Part shown: positions 54,786 through 64,000 of the stretch, piece after piece
How positions within the stretch are numbered: the first letter of the stretch is position 1
Layout: each line of letters begins with the position of its first letter
From: an uncultured Rhizobiaceae bacterium
Lineage (GTDB): Bacteria; Pseudomonadota; Alphaproteobacteria; Rhizobiales; Rhizobiaceae
Assembly: GCA_951813045.1 (NCBI GenBank)
Contig: CATOTF010000002.1
Location: 992,001 to 1,056,000 of the forward strand
Direction: 5' to 3'
DNA length: 64,000 nt
Position numbers and translations under genes: made by a program
Notes under the pieces: model-generated
What the model was told of the DNA's origin: nothing
Databases searched by the model: none
Seen by the model: only the letters and a program-made list of their open reading frames with translations

Positions 54786-56192
54786 GTGCCTGCACCGCAA
54801 ACCGAACTAAAACTCTACAATACGCTGACCCGCACGAAGGAGGTTTTTGAACCCATTGATGCGGAAAATTTGCGTATGTATGTGTGCGGACCCACGGTTT
54901 ACGACTACGCCCATATTGGCAACGCGCGGCCTGTGATCGTGTTCGATGTATTGTTTCGTTTGTTGCGGCACATCTATGGCGAAAACCAGGTCACCTACGT
55001 ACGCAACATTACCGACGTTGACGACAAGATTAACGCCCGCGCGGTGCGTGATTTCCCAGACCTTCCGCTTAATCAGGCGATCCGTGAAGTAACGGAAAAA
55101 ACCGCCAATCAATATCTGGCAGATATGACGGCGCTCGGTTGCCTTGAACCCACTCACCAACCTCGCGCGACCGAGTTCGTGTTGCCACGTGACGATGGCA
55201 AGGCGGATATGGAAGGCATGATACAAATCCTGCTCGACAAGGGTAATGCCTACGTCGTGACTGGCCCGCAAGGAAGGGAAGTTCTGTTTCGTGTGAATTC
55301 CATGTCGGATTACGGTGCGCTATCAAATCGTAAGCTGGAAGATCAACAGGCCGGTGCGCGGGTCGCAGTTGAGGGTCATAAGGAAAATCCGGGTGATTTC
55401 GTCTTGTGGAAAGAAAGCGGCCAAACAGAACCTGGATGGGATGGCACTTTCAACGGCGAGGTCATCAACGGTCGTCCCGGCTGGCACATTGAATGCTCGG
55501 CCATGAGTGAAGCTTATTTGGGTGAAACTTTCGACATCCACGGTGGTGGCCTCGACCTCATCTTCCCCCACCATGAAAATGAAATCGCCCAGTCAAGATG
55601 TGTTCACGGCTCTGATGCTATGGCAAATGTGTGGATGCACAACGGTTTCCTGCAGGTCGAGGGGCAAAAAATGTCCAAGAGCTTGGGCAATTTCCACACG
55701 GTTCACGATGTGTTGGAGACGGATAAAGTGGGCGGCCGAAAATGGCCCGGCGAAGTCGTGCGCCTCACAATGCTGATGACCCACTATCGTGAGCCGATTG
55801 ATTTTACGGTGAAGCGGTTGGAGGAGGCGGAATCGGTTCTTGAAAAATGGAGGCGACGGATAGACGAGGAAAAGCAAAGCGTTTCGGTCGATCAATTTGC
55901 TGACGAACTTGCTGACGATCTCGATTGCTCATCCATCATGAAAACGCTCAATCAGATGAGCGGAGCATCGCTTAAAAAAGCCGCTGCTTTGATCGGTTTC
56001 GATTTGTCGCCAAAACAGGCTGAATTTGACGTCGAAGCAATTGTTGAAGAGCGCCTCGCCTTTATAGCCGATAAAAACTGGGCGGAAGCTGACCGTATTC
56101 GCGATGAATTATTGGATCAGGGAATCCAACTAAAGGATTCAAAAGCTTCTGAAACCGGTGAGCGGGTCACCACTTGGGAGGTGAAACGATGA
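54786..56192 (+). CDS. cysS: Cysteine-tRNA ligase
   Basis: 468 residues from GTG at 54786. The HIGH motif is [16 protein letters not shown] and the KMSKS motif is [11 protein letters not shown]. The zinc site and editing-free core are typical ([21 protein letters not shown] with Zn-binding His). The enzyme charges tRNA-Cys. Its stop overlaps the citramalate synthase start by 4 nt (ATGA). Confidence 0.97.
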   Translation: MPAPQTELKLYNTLTRTKEVFEPIDAENLRMYVCGPTVYDYAHIGNARPVIVFDVLFRLLRHIYGENQVTYVRNITDVDDKINARAVRDFPDLPLNQAIREVTEKTANQYLADMTALGCLEPTHQPRATEFVLPRDDGKADMEGMIQILLDKGNAYVVTGPQGREVLFRVNSMSDYGALSNRKLEDQQAGARVAVEGHKENPGDFVLWKESGQTEPGWDGTFNGEVINGRPGWHIECSAMSEAYLGETFDIHGGGLDLIFPHHENEIAQSRCVHGSDAMANVWMHNGFLQVEGQKMSKSLGNFHTVHDVLETDKVGGRKWPGEVVRLTMLMTHYREPIDFTVKRLEEAESVLEKWRRRIDEEKQSVSVDQFADELADDLDCSSIMKTLNQMSGASLKKAAALIGFDLSPKQAEFDVEAIVEERLAFIADKNWAEADRIRDELLDQGIQLKDSKASETGERVTTWEVKR

Positions 56193-57796
56193 GCACTCCA
56201 CAAACTAAACAACGCATCACTCTGTTTGACACTACGTTGCGTGACGGGGCGCAGACGCCCGGTATCGATTTCTCGGTTGAAGATAAAATCGCCATCTCCG
56301 AAATGCTGGACGATTTCGGTCTTGATTACGTCGAAGGCGGCTATCCAGGTGCTAACCCCACTGACACCGCGTTCTTTGAAACGCCACGCACGAAGAATGC
56401 GACGTTCACCGCGTTTGGCATGACCAAACGGGCGGGTGTCTCCGCATCAAATGATCCCGGACTGGCGGCATTAACAGGCTCTCAGGCATCGGCAATTTGT
56501 TACGTCGCGAAAGCATGGGACCTGCATGTGAAAGTCGCGCTCGGCTGTACGAACGATGAAAATGTGGAGAACATTACAGCGTCTGTGAAAGCTGCAATTG
56601 ACGCAGGTAAAGAAGCGTTGGTGGATTGCGAGCACTTTTTTGATGGCTATAAAGCCAACCCGGAATACGCATTAGCTTGCGCAAGAGCAGCTTATGAAGC
56701 TGGAGCGCGGTGGGTTGTGCTGTGCGATACCAATGGTGGCTCACAACCATCTGAAGTACATGCTATCGTTGAAGAATTGACCAAGCATATGCCCGGCGAT
56801 CACGTCGGCATTCATGCCCATAATGATACGGATCAGGCTGTCGCGAATTCTCTTGCCGCAATTGAAGCTGGTGCGCGTCATGTGCAAGGCACACTGAATG
56901 GTATTGGTGAGCGATGCGGTAACGCCAATCTGGTCAGCCTCATTCCAACGCTGGCGTTAAAGCCGCATTTTGCGGACCGATTCGAGATTGGTATAACAAA
57001 AGAAAAGCTTGCCGATATTACCCGGCTGTCGCGTACCTTTGACGAATTGCTCAACCGCGCGCCCCACAGCCAGGCGCCCTATGCCGGATCATCCGCGTTC
57101 GCGACCAAAGCAGGCATTCATGCATCCGCGCTGATGAAAGACCCATCGACATATGAGCATGTGGAGCCGCAAAGTGTCGGTAATCAACGAAACCTTATGG
57201 TGTCCGATCAGGGCGGTAAATCGAATTTCCTCGATCAGCTCGCGCGCCGCGGCATTGAAGTATCAAAATCTGATCCGGAACTCGATACACTCATAGCGTT
57301 GGTGAAAGAGCGGGAAGCCGATGGCTATGCCTACGAGGCAGCGGAAGCGAGTTTTGAACTCCTGGCAAGACGTACGTTGGGTACGGTACCAACCTTCTTC
57401 AAAGTTGAGAGCTTTCGCACCAGTGTTGAGCGGCGCTTCAACGCGATTGGTGACGTTGTAACTGTGTCGGAAGCCGTGGTGAAATTACTGATTGATGGCG
57501 AGAGCGTCATGTCGGTTGCCGAAGGGCAGGGGCCGGTAAATGCTCTTGACCGTGCATTACGATCAGACCTTGGTAAATTTTCCAGTGAAATCGAAGGTCT
57601 CGAACTCGTCGACTATAAGGTCCGTATTCTAAACGGTGGCACAGAGGCTATCACCCGCGTGTTGATTGAATCGACCGATGACACCGGCGAGCGCTGGTGG
57701 ACAGTTGGTGTATCCGACAACATCATAGATGCTTCATTTCAAGCTTTGATTGATAGTTTGAATTACAAGCTGATCAAAAGCGGGGCGGTCGTTTGA
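56189..57796 (+). CDS. cimA: Citramalate synthase
   Basis: 535 residues from ATG at 56189, overlapping the cysS stop. The HMGL-like TIM barrel has [22 protein letters not shown] near the N-terminus, and the metal-binding [23 protein letters not shown]-terminal LeuA-type allosteric domain follows ([17 protein letters not shown] to [16 protein letters not shown]). It condenses pyruvate and acetyl-CoA to citramalate on the threonine-independent isoleucine route. It is distinct from LeuA by the GIDFSVEDK and length, so the assignment is good. Confidence 0.92.
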   Translation: MSTPQTKQRITLFDTTLRDGAQTPGIDFSVEDKIAISEMLDDFGLDYVEGGYPGANPTDTAFFETPRTKNATFTAFGMTKRAGVSASNDPGLAALTGSQASAICYVAKAWDLHVKVALGCTNDENVENITASVKAAIDAGKEALVDCEHFFDGYKANPEYALACARAAYEAGARWVVLCDTNGGSQPSEVHAIVEELTKHMPGDHVGIHAHNDTDQAVANSLAAIEAGARHVQGTLNGIGERCGNANLVSLIPTLALKPHFADRFEIGITKEKLADITRLSRTFDELLNRAPHSQAPYAGSSAFATKAGIHASALMKDPSTYEHVEPQSVGNQRNLMVSDQGGKSNFLDQLARRGIEVSKSDPELDTLIALVKEREADGYAYEAAEASFELLARRTLGTVPTFFKVESFRTSVERRFNAIGDVVTVSEAVVKLLIDGESVMSVAEGQGPVNALDRALRSDLGKFSSEIEGLELVDYKVRILNGGTEAITRVLIESTDDTGERWWTVGVSDNIIDASFQALIDSLNYKLIKSGAVV

Positions 57797-58695
57797 GCGC
57801 TTCTCATCTGCCGGAAGTCGTAGATGCGCCTGACGCCCGCCGTGGGTTTTTCTACGCCCTGAGTGCTTATTCGTTTTGGGGGTTTCTGCCACTTTATTTC
57901 AAATGGGCGGAAGCGGTGCCACCAGTTGAAATTGTGGCGCACCGTGTTATCTGGGCCGTTCCCGTTGCGTTGATTGTGATCGCGGCCCAAAAGCGTATCG
58001 GCGAACTGAAGTCACTTTTTGCAGACGGGCGAATTTTGGTGATGATGTTTATCACTGCTGCCCTTATCTCGATAAATTGGGGCATTTATGTCTGGGCGAT
58101 TTCGGTCAATATCGCCTCTGAAACAGCGCTTGGATATTACATCAATCCGCTGATAACAGTTTCATTGGGTTATCTATTTCTTGGAGAGAAATTGACCCGG
58201 TTACAGGCCGCCGCAGTCGCACTCGCCTTTGCAGCCGTCTTGATGCGGACTGTTGCGGGTGGTGTTTTTCCATGGGTGTCGCTCACACTCGCCTTTTCGT
58301 TTGCGATCTACGGTTACCTGCGCAAAACAGTGCCTGTCGGTGCCACGCAGGGGTTTCTTCTCGAAGTTATAATTCTTTTACCGATAGCGCTGGGATACAT
58401 CGCGTGGCTGTCGTTGCACGGTGACAACCATTTCACATTTGACGGCGATAATTGGTGGATATTGATGTTCGCAGGCCCGGTCACTGCATTCCCGCTTATT
58501 CTTTATGCGTTTGGTGCCAAATTATTACGCCTCGCGACACTGGGTATAATGCAGTACATCGCACCGTCGATCATATTCATATTATCATTCACGTTGTTCG
58601 GTGAAATAATGGATTTTTGGCAGGGCGTGACATTCGTTATGATCTGGGCTGCCTTGGCGATGTACTCAGTCAGCCTGTTTCGAAAACCTAAATAG
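57793..58695 (+). CDS. rarD: EamA-family transporter RarD
   Basis: 300 residues from TTG at 57793, overlapping the cimA stop by 4 nt. About ten membrane helices. RarD signatures include SAYSFWGFLPLYFKWAEAVPPVEIVAHRVIWAVP, ASETALGYYINPLITVSLGYLFLGEKL and LATLGIMQYIAPSIIFILSF. Its role is amino-acid or metabolite efflux of unknown specificity. Its stop overlaps the convergent LOG-family gene by 8 nt. Confidence 0.93.
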   Translation: MSASHLPEVVDAPDARRGFFYALSAYSFWGFLPLYFKWAEAVPPVEIVAHRVIWAVPVALIVIAAQKRIGELKSLFADGRILVMMFITAALISINWGIYVWAISVNIASETALGYYINPLITVSLGYLFLGEKLTRLQAAAVALAFAAVLMRTVAGGVFPWVSLTLAFSFAIYGYLRKTVPVGATQGFLLEVIILLPIALGYIAWLSLHGDNHFTFDGDNWWILMFAGPVTAFPLILYAFGAKLLRLATLGIMQYIAPSIIFILSFTLFGEIMDFWQGVTFVMIWAALAMYSVSLFRKPK

Positions 58696-59263
58696 CCTGT
58701 AGTGCTGGCACAATTTCGGCGGCATCGGTGTATACGAGCGGCTTTGCGCGTTCTGCGTTATGCAAAAATCCGGCGTCTTCCATGTGTTGCATGAGCTCGA
58801 AGTAGGGCGTCCAAAAATCATTGACGTTGAGCAGCACAACCGGCTTTTGGTGTCGCTCGAGCTGAGCCCACGTCAATATCTCGACAAGTTCTTCCAGTGT
58901 TCCAATGCCACCGGGCAGAGCCACAAATGCATCAGCGTGTTCAAACATGGCATGCTTGCGGGTATGCATGTCCGGCACAATTTCCAGTTGGATATCGTCA
59001 ATATCCACCCCTTCGGTCGAATGTTCGTATTGTTTTAGAAACTCGGGAATTATTCCTAATACTTGACCCTGTGCATCGAGGGTTGCGCGGGCCACCGCGC
59101 CCATCAATCCGTGGTCTCCACCACCATAAACCAATCGCAGGCCAGCTTCACCAATTGATTTGCCAAGCGCTGTTGCGCTTTCCATAAATGCCGGGTCATG
59201 ACCGGGTGACGAGCCGCAGTAAACGCAGATAGATCGAATCGAATTGTCGGGTAATTTTTCCAT
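58688..59263 (-). CDS. LOG-family protein (TIGR00730), cytokinin riboside 5'-monophosphate phosphoribohydrolase-like
   Basis: 191 residues. The diagnostic PGGIGTLEELVEILTWAQL motif (PGGxGTxxE) and RLVYGGGDHGLMGAVA are intact, as is the opening SICVYCGSSPGHDPAF. LOG proteins hydrolyse the N-glycosidic bond of nucleoside monophosphates; a Lys decarboxylase function is an old misannotation. It diverges from the LysM gene across 170 bp. Confidence 0.92.
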   Translation of the reverse strand: MEKLPDNSIRSICVYCGSSPGHDPAFMESATALGKSIGEAGLRLVYGGGDHGLMGAVARATLDAQGQVLGIIPEFLKQYEHSTEGVDIDDIQLEIVPDMHTRKHAMFEHADAFVALPGGIGTLEELVEILTWAQLERHQKPVVLLNVNDFWTPYFELMQHMEDAGFLHNAERAKPLVYTDAAEIVPALQAI

Positions 59264-59433
59264 TCAGACATCTGCGGCAAGAATGGAGGGATGGTCAATG
59301 AAAATAAGCTTGGCTGACACGTACACGTGCGTTGAAGTTTGTGGCGTTTGCCCTGCAACCTATGCTAGGGCAGCGGCAAATGGTTCCGGAAAAGTAACCG
59401 GACGAACGCCAGTGTAATTAACGGAAGTCAAGG

Positions 59434-62400
59434 ATGGCGATAACGATTGCAAAACTGGGTGTTTGGGGCACCGTTGCGTTGGCTGGTGTTGGAGGTGTTA
59501 CCGCCATCGCAACGGACGGATTCTCAGATATGTCTAGGCTGTCAGCTTTGCTCAAGTCCGTCGGGATTGAACAAGGTTCAGAAAAGAAGGCTGATGTTGC
59601 AGAAGTGCCCAAGGTTGAAAAGCCGGGTAATCCAGAAGACAAGGTTTCTTCTGAGCCACAACCCGGTTCCGAAACGGGTCAAAACGTTGAACCTGATAAA
59701 CCCGTTGCGAAAGCGCCAACATTTGATGTTATGCGGGTCGAAGCGGATGGCTCTATCCTGGTGGCAGGAAGTACTGCCCCCAATACAACTGTCCAATTAG
59801 TACTTGATGATGGATCAATAATTGGCTCAGAAATCGCTGGACCTGAAGGTGATTTCGTCATTCTGCCCAATCAGCCATTGAAACCGGGCGATTACGTCTT
59901 GACGCTCAACTCCGTATCGAAAGATGGCGTATCCACCCTCTCTGGGCAATCGGGTGTAATTCATGTTCCGCAACCGGGTGGCGAAGTGCTGGCGATGATC
60001 AGTGAAGCCGGTAAGCCATCACAAATCATCGCAAATCCAATCGCCAAGGATTCGGAACCTAAGCCTGTAGAAACAGAACAGTTAGCAGAGACCGAACCTA
60101 AGCCCGAAGAACCTGAGCAGGTTGCGGGGGTCGAGCCCAAGCCCGAAGAACCTGAGCAGATTGCCGAGACCGAGCCCCAGCCTGAGGAATCTGAGCAGGG
60201 TGCTGAGGCTGAACCTAAGCCCGAAGAACCTGAGCCGGGTGCTGAGGCTGAACCTAAGCCCGAAGAACCTGAGCAGGTTGCGGAGGTCGAGCCCAAGCCC
60301 GAAGAACCTGAGCAGGTTGCGGAGGTCGAGCCCAAGCCTGAAGAACCTGAGCAGGTTGCGGAGGTTGAAACTAAGCCTGAGGAACCGGAGCAGATTGCGG
60401 AGGTCGAGCCCAAGCCTGAAGAACCTGAGCAGGTTGTGGAGGTCGAGCCCAAGCCTGAAGAACCTGAGCAGGTTGCGGAGGTTGAAACTAAGCCTGAGGA
60501 ACCGGAGCAGATTGCGGAGGTCGAGCCCAAGCCTGAAGAACCTGAGCAGGTTGTGGAAGCTGAACCTAAGTCTGAGGATCCGGAACAGGTTGCCGAGGTT
60601 GAGCCCAAGCCCGAAGAACCTGAGCAGGTTGCGGAGGCCGAGCCCAAGCCTGAGGAATCTGAGCAGATTGCGGAGGTTGCACCGAAGCCTGAAGGATCGG
60701 AGCAGGTTGCGGAGACCGAGTCCAAGCCAGAGGAATCTGAGCAAGTAGCTGAGACCGAGCCTAAGCCTGAAGGATCCGGGCAGGTTGCGGAGGTTGAACC
60801 TAAGCCTGAAGAATCTGAGCAGGTTGCGGAGGTTGAGCCTAAGCTTGACGAGCCGGAGCGGGTTACGGAGGCCGAGCCTAAGCCTGAAGAATCTAAGCAA
60901 GTTGCGGAGGCCGAACCTAAGCCTGAGGAACCGGAGCAGGTGGCTGAACCCAAGCCAGAGTCAGAGGAATTAGAGCAAGTTGCAAAACTTGAACCAGAGG
61001 CTGAACAGCCCAAACGGGCAGAGACAGTAGAGCAACAGGAAGTTGTTGAAGAACCGGTTGCGCCTCAGCCCAAGCCTAAAAAACAAGTAGTTGTTCCACA
61101 AGTGACTGTGGAGGCGGTTGAGGTCGAAGGTGAACAGGTATTTATCGCTGGGGCAATTCCCAAAGGTGTGCCAGTGCGGATTTATATTGACAATCAATTA
61201 TTGGGTACCGTCTATGGCACGGTTGATGACCGGTTTTTCCTGGCAAAGAATTTTGATTTGAAAATAGGAGAACATGTTGTTCGCGCCGACGTTATCAACT
61301 CAAGCAACGGCTCGGTTCTTTCAAGAGCAGAAGTGCCGCTTGTTCACGAAGAACTCGAGCTAGCGGAACCAGAAGTAGAAACAGTTGAGATTCCCCAAGC
61401 TCCTGAAACAGTAGAGCCGGAAGAGGAACAAGTCGATATTGCCGCGGTTGATCCAACACCTGCTCCGAAAACAGATTTAGAGCAACCGCAAGCCGCTAAC
61501 GAAGAAAATAGTGAAACACCTAAAGCGGCTGAACCAACCACTGATGACGTTCCAGTTGTTCAGAAGGTAGAGGAACCATCTGTACAAACTCAAAATGAAG
61601 AGCCCGAAATAAAAACATCTGAAGTGCCGGTGGTTGAACCAAAGGCAAACGTGCCCGTTGATGGCGAGCCAGAAGTCAAAGAACCAAATGTCATCAAACC
61701 GAAAGTCACTGAACTTAAGGTGGACGATGCCAAGGACGACGAACCAAAAGTTTCCGAAGAAAGTTCAACCAGTTCCGGGGTTACAGAGACCGACAGCGTT
61801 GTACAGAACGGTTCCGTCCCTAAATCAGATGAGCCAACGGTGATCGAACCAAAAGTTGAAGAACCAACAACGATAGAACCAAAAGTGGCTGATAGTACAA
61901 ATTCGCAAACTATTGATACCACGCCGACAACTAACGCGGGTTCAGCTACTGAAACAACCGGCGATGAGGCGCCGGTGGACGAAGAGGTTGCCAGTAATGG
62001 GATACAAACGCCTCAAAATCAGGTTGAACTTCCAAAGGTAACAGAACCAGTTACCGAAGCGCCGATACCGGAAACCAAGACTGAGAAGGTCGTTGAGGTT
62101 GAGCCAGATCCGGTCCCGACTGACAGACCGGGTTCAACCGATTTATCCACCCGGCCTGAGGAATCTCCGGAAGAACCGGCTAAGAATGAAGAGCCTGAGC
62201 TTAAAATTCCCAAGGCTGAAATACTCCAGCCAGAAAAACCAAAAAAAGAAAAGCCCGAACCCGTTGAGCTGAAGACAGAGGACCCCAAAACTGATGAAAT
62301 AGAAGTTGCAAAAGTCCAGCCGGCACCGAAAGCCCAGCCGGCACAAAGTGATTCGTCAAAAGTGCCAACGGTGGAAAACCAAACCATCACCCCTAAGGCC

Positions 62401-62703
62401 GCAAATCCCTCACCCGGCGAAACGCAGACCGTAAAATCTGATGCGGCTGGTCAGGCGCCAATAAAGGCTGAGCCTCAGATTGCGAAAAAAAAGCCGGTTC
62501 CAGTGTTAAAAACCGGGAGAGCGATTATCATCAGGCCAGGGGATAATCTATGGCGAATTTCACGTAATACATATGGTCGGGGAATTCGATATACGACCAT
62601 CTACAACGCCAACAAAGATCAAATCCGAGACCCAAATCTGATCTACATCGGGCAGGTTTTCAAGATACCTGAAAAACATGAACCCGATACAGATTTAAAA
62701 TAA
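59434..62703 (+). CDS. LysM-domain protein with a Pro/Glu 13-residue repeat region
   Basis: 1089 residues. An N-terminal hydrophobic segment (about 3-26) is a signal or anchor. A bacterial Ig-like domain (about 97-185, VMRVEADGSILVAGSTAPNTTVQ) precedes some 22 tandem 13-residue units of the form AEVEPKPEEPEQV (about 210-500). A second Ig-like domain follows (VTVEAVEVEGEQVFIAGAIP), then an acidic, Thr/Val/Pro-rich linker. The C-terminal LysM domain is GRAIIIRPGDNLWRISRNTYGRG to NLIYIGQVFKIPE. Many Rhizobiales have LysM proteins of this type near a LOG-family gene. It probably binds peptidoglycan while the rigid spacer crosses the periplasm. A Shine-Dalgarno (GGAAG) lies 6 nt before the ATG. 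Confidence 0.88.
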   Translation: MAITIAKLGVWGTVALAGVGGVTAIATDGFSDMSRLSALLKSVGIEQGSEKKADVAEVPKVEKPGNPEDKVSSEPQPGSETGQNVEPDKPVAKAPTFDVMRVEADGSILVAGSTAPNTTVQLVLDDGSIIGSEIAGPEGDFVILPNQPLKPGDYVLTLNSVSKDGVSTLSGQSGVIHVPQPGGEVLAMISEAGKPSQIIANPIAKDSEPKPVETEQLAETEPKPEEPEQVAGVEPKPEEPEQIAETEPQPEESEQGAEAEPKPEEPEPGAEAEPKPEEPEQVAEVEPKPEEPEQVAEVEPKPEEPEQVAEVETKPEEPEQIAEVEPKPEEPEQVVEVEPKPEEPEQVAEVETKPEEPEQIAEVEPKPEEPEQVVEAEPKSEDPEQVAEVEPKPEEPEQVAEAEPKPEESEQIAEVAPKPEGSEQVAETESKPEESEQVAETEPKPEGSGQVAEVEPKPEESEQVAEVEPKLDEPERVTEAEPKPEESKQVAEAEPKPEEPEQVAEPKPESEELEQVAKLEPEAEQPKRAETVEQQEVVEEPVAPQPKPKKQVVVPQVTVEAVEVEGEQVFIAGAIPKGVPVRIYIDNQLLGTVYGTVDDRFFLAKNFDLKIGEHVVRADVINSSNGSVLSRAEVPLVHEELELAEPEVETVEIPQAPETVEPEEEQVDIAAVDPTPAPKTDLEQPQAANEENSETPKAAEPTTDDVPVVQKVEEPSVQTQNEEPEIKTSEVPVVEPKANVPVDGEPEVKEPNVIKPKVTELKVDDAKDDEPKVSEESSTSSGVTETDSVVQNGSVPKSDEPTVIEPKVEEPTTIEPKVADSTNSQTIDTTPTTNAGSATETTGDEAPVDEEVASNGIQTPQNQVELPKVTEPVTEAPIPETKTEKVVEVEPDPVPTDRPGSTDLSTRPEESPEEPAKNEEPELKIPKAEILQPEKPKKEKPEPVELKTEDPKTDEIEVAKVQPAPKAQPAQSDSSKVPTVENQTITPKAANPSPGETQTVKSDAAGQAPIKAEPQIAKKKPVPVLKTGRAIIIRPGDNLWRISRNTYGRGIRYTTIYNANKDQIRDPNLIYIGQVFKIPEKHEPDTDLK
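60082..60969 (+). repeat. Tandem 39-bp repeats in the LysM gene, with a 117-bp higher-order copy
   Basis: About 22 units of 39 bp (13 codons) encode AE-V/T/A-EPKPEEPEQ-V/I. Within it an exact 120-bp window (60321-60440) recurs at 60438-60557, a period of 117 bp or three units. The exactness suggests a recent duplication and makes this locus prone to length change. The repeats are coding and in frame throughout. Confidence 0.85.
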
Positions 62704-62768
62704 ACAGTGTATTTACTTGTTACGTAATGACGTGAGCACTTGTACATCTGGTTGTGAATCACTACTTA

Positions 62769-62784
62769 ATCGTAATAATACGAT
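62769..62784. promoter_or_regulatory. Probable ArsR operator
   Basis: ATCGTA and TACGAT form a perfect 6-bp inverted repeat with a 4-nt spacer, 18 nt before the ArsR-type start, with TT and AA at matching flanking positions. A separate 8-nt palindrome, TTACGTAA, lies at 62720-62727. Autoregulation by the ArsR protein encoded next is inferred. Confidence 0.5.
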
Positions 62785-62802
62785 GAATGTGGAGATCTGC
62801 AG

Positions 62803-63150
62803 GTGAGTTCACTTTCGAAGGTTTCAAATGACACAGGGGCAAGTTACGAAGCCGTCACTTCAATTGAAATGGCTACGGTATTCGCTGCCCTGTCGAATTC
62901 CGCGCGTATAGATATATTGCGCTATATTGCTGGTCATAGGCACTGTGGGTGTAAAGAGATCACGGAAGTTTTGCCGCTGGCGCAATCTACGGTTTCACAA
63001 CATCTCAAGGTGTTGATTGAAGCTCGGCTGGTTGTGGTGAAAGCCGTTCCCCCCCGTTCCAAATATGACGTGAATGACGATTTAATTAAGTCTCTATCCC
63101 TAACGACCTGTTCATTTCTTGATTCCTGTTGCGGTGGCGATTGCCAATAG
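62803..63150 (+). CDS. ArsR/SmtB-family metal or thiol sensor
   Basis: 115 residues from GTG at 62803, with GGAG 9 nt upstream. The winged helix runs from AALSNSARIDILRYI to LAQSTVSQHLKVLIEARLV. Cys48 and Cys50 (HCGC) sit where ArsR proteins carry the CxC As(III)-binding site. A C-terminal cluster holds Cys103, Cys109, Cys110 and Cys114 (TCSFLDSCCGGDCQ). It is likely a repressor released by As(III), Cd(II) or another thiophilic metal. The gene precedes an ATM1-type exporter by 30 nt. Confidence 0.88.
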   Translation: MSSLSKVSNDTGASYEAVTSIEMATVFAALSNSARIDILRYIAGHRHCGCKEITEVLPLAQSTVSQHLKVLIEARLVVVKAVPPRSKYDVNDDLIKSLSLTTCSFLDSCCGGDCQ

Positions 63151-63180
63151 GGCGCACCGTTTTTTGTTTGAAAGCCCATT

Positions 63181-64000
63181 TTGTCCAATACCCAAACGCA
63201 CAATAACCATGACAAAAAAGATGCAACGACGCTTTCGACTGTCGCTAATCTTTGGCCCTATATGTGGCCATCCGACCGGCCTGATTTAAAACTCAGAGTT
63301 TTATGGGCGGCGGTATTCCTGGTCTTGGCCAAGCTTGTAACGGCCATTGTACCGTTTTTCTTCAAATTCGCGACTGATGCTTTGAACGGGGTCAGTCAGG
63401 ATATCCCCTGGCTTCCCATCGCACTCACAACACCCATCATGCTGGTGGTTGGGTTTAATGTTGTTCGAATAATCATGACTGGTTTTAACCAGTTACGGGA
63501 CGCTCTGTTTGCCCGTGTTGGGCAACATGCTGTACGGCAGCTGGCGCACCGAACGTTTGTTCATATGCACAAATTATCATTGCGTTTCCATTTGGCCCGC
63601 AGAACCGGCGGCCTGTCCAGGATCATTGAGCGTGGCACAAAGGGTATTGAAGTTATTGTCCGCTTCACGATTTTGAACACTCTGCCGACTCTCTTGGAGT
63701 TCGCCCTGTATGCAGGAATCTTCGCCTATTATTTTGGCTGGAGTTACGTGGCGGTCATAGCAGCAACTGTCTGGGCGTATAGTTATTTTACCATCAAGGC
63801 CAGCGATTGGCGTATTCAAATACGTCGGGACATGAACAACTCCGATACGGACGCGAATTCAAAAGCGATCGATTCACTTTTAAATTTTGAGACTGTAAAA
63901 TATTTTGGCAATGAACGTATGGAAGCCGAACGTTTCGATGCTTCCATGGCAAAATATGAAAAGGCAGCTACGAAAACATGGACCTCGCTAGGTTGGTTGA
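63181..64000 (+). CDS. ATM1/ABCB7-type ABC exporter, 3' end cut by window edge
   Basis: Opens with TTG at 63181 (upstream in-frame TGA at 63169; the next Met is too late) and is open to the edge: 273 codons seen. The start region LWPYMWPSDRPDLKLRVLWAAVFLVLAKLVTAIVPFFFKFATDAL is characteristic of ATM1/HMT1 exporters. The segment DSLLNFETVKYFGNERMEAERFD is the family's intracellular-loop motif. These half-transporters homodimerise and export glutathione-linked sulphur or heavy-metal compounds. The ATPase domain lies off the window. Placement behind an ArsR gene suggests metal-responsive expression. Confidence 0.9.
   Translation, partial: MSNTQTHNNHDKKDATTLSTVANLWPYMWPSDRPDLKLRVLWAAVFLVLAKLVTAIVPFFFKFATDALNGVSQDIPWLPIALTTPIMLVVGFNVVRIIMTGFNQLRDALFARVGQHAVRQLAHRTFVHMHKLSLRFHLARRTGGLSRIIERGTKGIEVIVRFTILNTLPTLLEFALYAGIFAYYFGWSYVAVIAATVWAYSYFTIKASDWRIQIRRDMNNSDTDANSKAIDSLLNFETVKYFGNERMEAERFDASMAKYEKAATKTWTSLGWL

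Noticed and set aside
60082-60969. Possible CRISPR array because of regular short repeats
   Set aside because: Units are directly contiguous 39-bp codon repeats without unique spacers and lie in one open frame.
59961-61013. Long minus-strand open frames (350 and 272 codons) in the LysM repeat region
   Set aside because: They are the antisense readings of the 39-bp coding repeat (Ser/Gly/Cys-rich and Leu/Arg-rich periodic peptides); the plus-strand frame has a signal segment, Ig-like and LysM domains.

Overview
The window looks like a chromosomal segment of an alphaproteobacterium of the order Hyphomicrobiales (Rhizobiales), probably a free-living and possibly marine member with moderate GC. 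The evidence is gene content and order: dapA-smpB, rpoZ/relA/DUF2062/acpS, lepB-rnc-era-recO, nadA-DUF6614-nadB-nadC with a COG4111-type NAD regulator, and moxR-DUF58-DUF4159 divergent from DUF1285-CoA pyrophosphatase-CCA transferase. No rRNA, tRNA or CRISPR was found.

Layout. 1-3594 (minus): MoxR ATPase, DUF58 protein and a DUF4159/BatA-like membrane protein cut by the left edge. 3732-6236 (plus): DUF1285, NUDIX CoA pyrophosphatase, CCA-adding enzyme; hemF converges on them. 7310-8488: a small unknown gene, a GNAT acetyltransferase without a canonical start codon, and trmL. 8622-12424: two tandem ABC exporter half-transporters. 12427-15547 (minus): alpha/beta hydrolase and a soluble lytic transglycosylase, divergent from dapA-smpB. 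A GNAT gene broken by one amber codon follows smpB. 17646-21681 (minus): acpS, DUF2062, bifunctional relA/spoT, rpoZ.

21855-35057 is the accessory part: a PAS-GGDEF-GGDEF-EAL membrane protein whose start overlaps the stop of a roughly 2,600-residue DUF4347/cadherin-repeat surface protein, capped at its 5' end by a complete IS21-family element (istA, istB, imperfect terminal repeats). The giant gene's present start codon lies inside the IS end and its native N-terminus is missing, so the element truncated it. The EAL domain keeps all its catalytic residues while both GGDEF signatures are degenerate. This suggests a c-di-GMP phosphodiesterase translationally coupled to a giant adhesin-like protein, and it is the best candidate here for an undescribed system.

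35372-39991 (plus): NYN RNase-like protein, family 5-like uracil-DNA glycosylase, lepB, rnc, era, recO. Compared with the gene order I recall for Rhizobiales, the block from acpS to the glycosylase looks inverted, with the accessory island inserted between rpoZ and the NYN gene. 40001-42659: thioesterase, MFS transporter, fumarylacetoacetase-type hydratase. 42835-46778: the nad operon behind a perfect palindrome; its likely regulator nadQ ends 1 nt away on the other strand, last in an overlapping ygfZ-HD-phosphatase-nadQ operon. 49745-53099 (minus): secreted and small unknown proteins, TIGR02301, DUF3179, NUDIX. 53169-58695 (plus): SRAP, LysE/ArgO exporter, cysS-cimA-rarD. 58688-64000: LOG-family protein, a Pro/Glu-repeat LysM protein, an ArsR regulator with CxC and C-terminal Cys motifs, and an ATM1-type ABC exporter running off the right edge.
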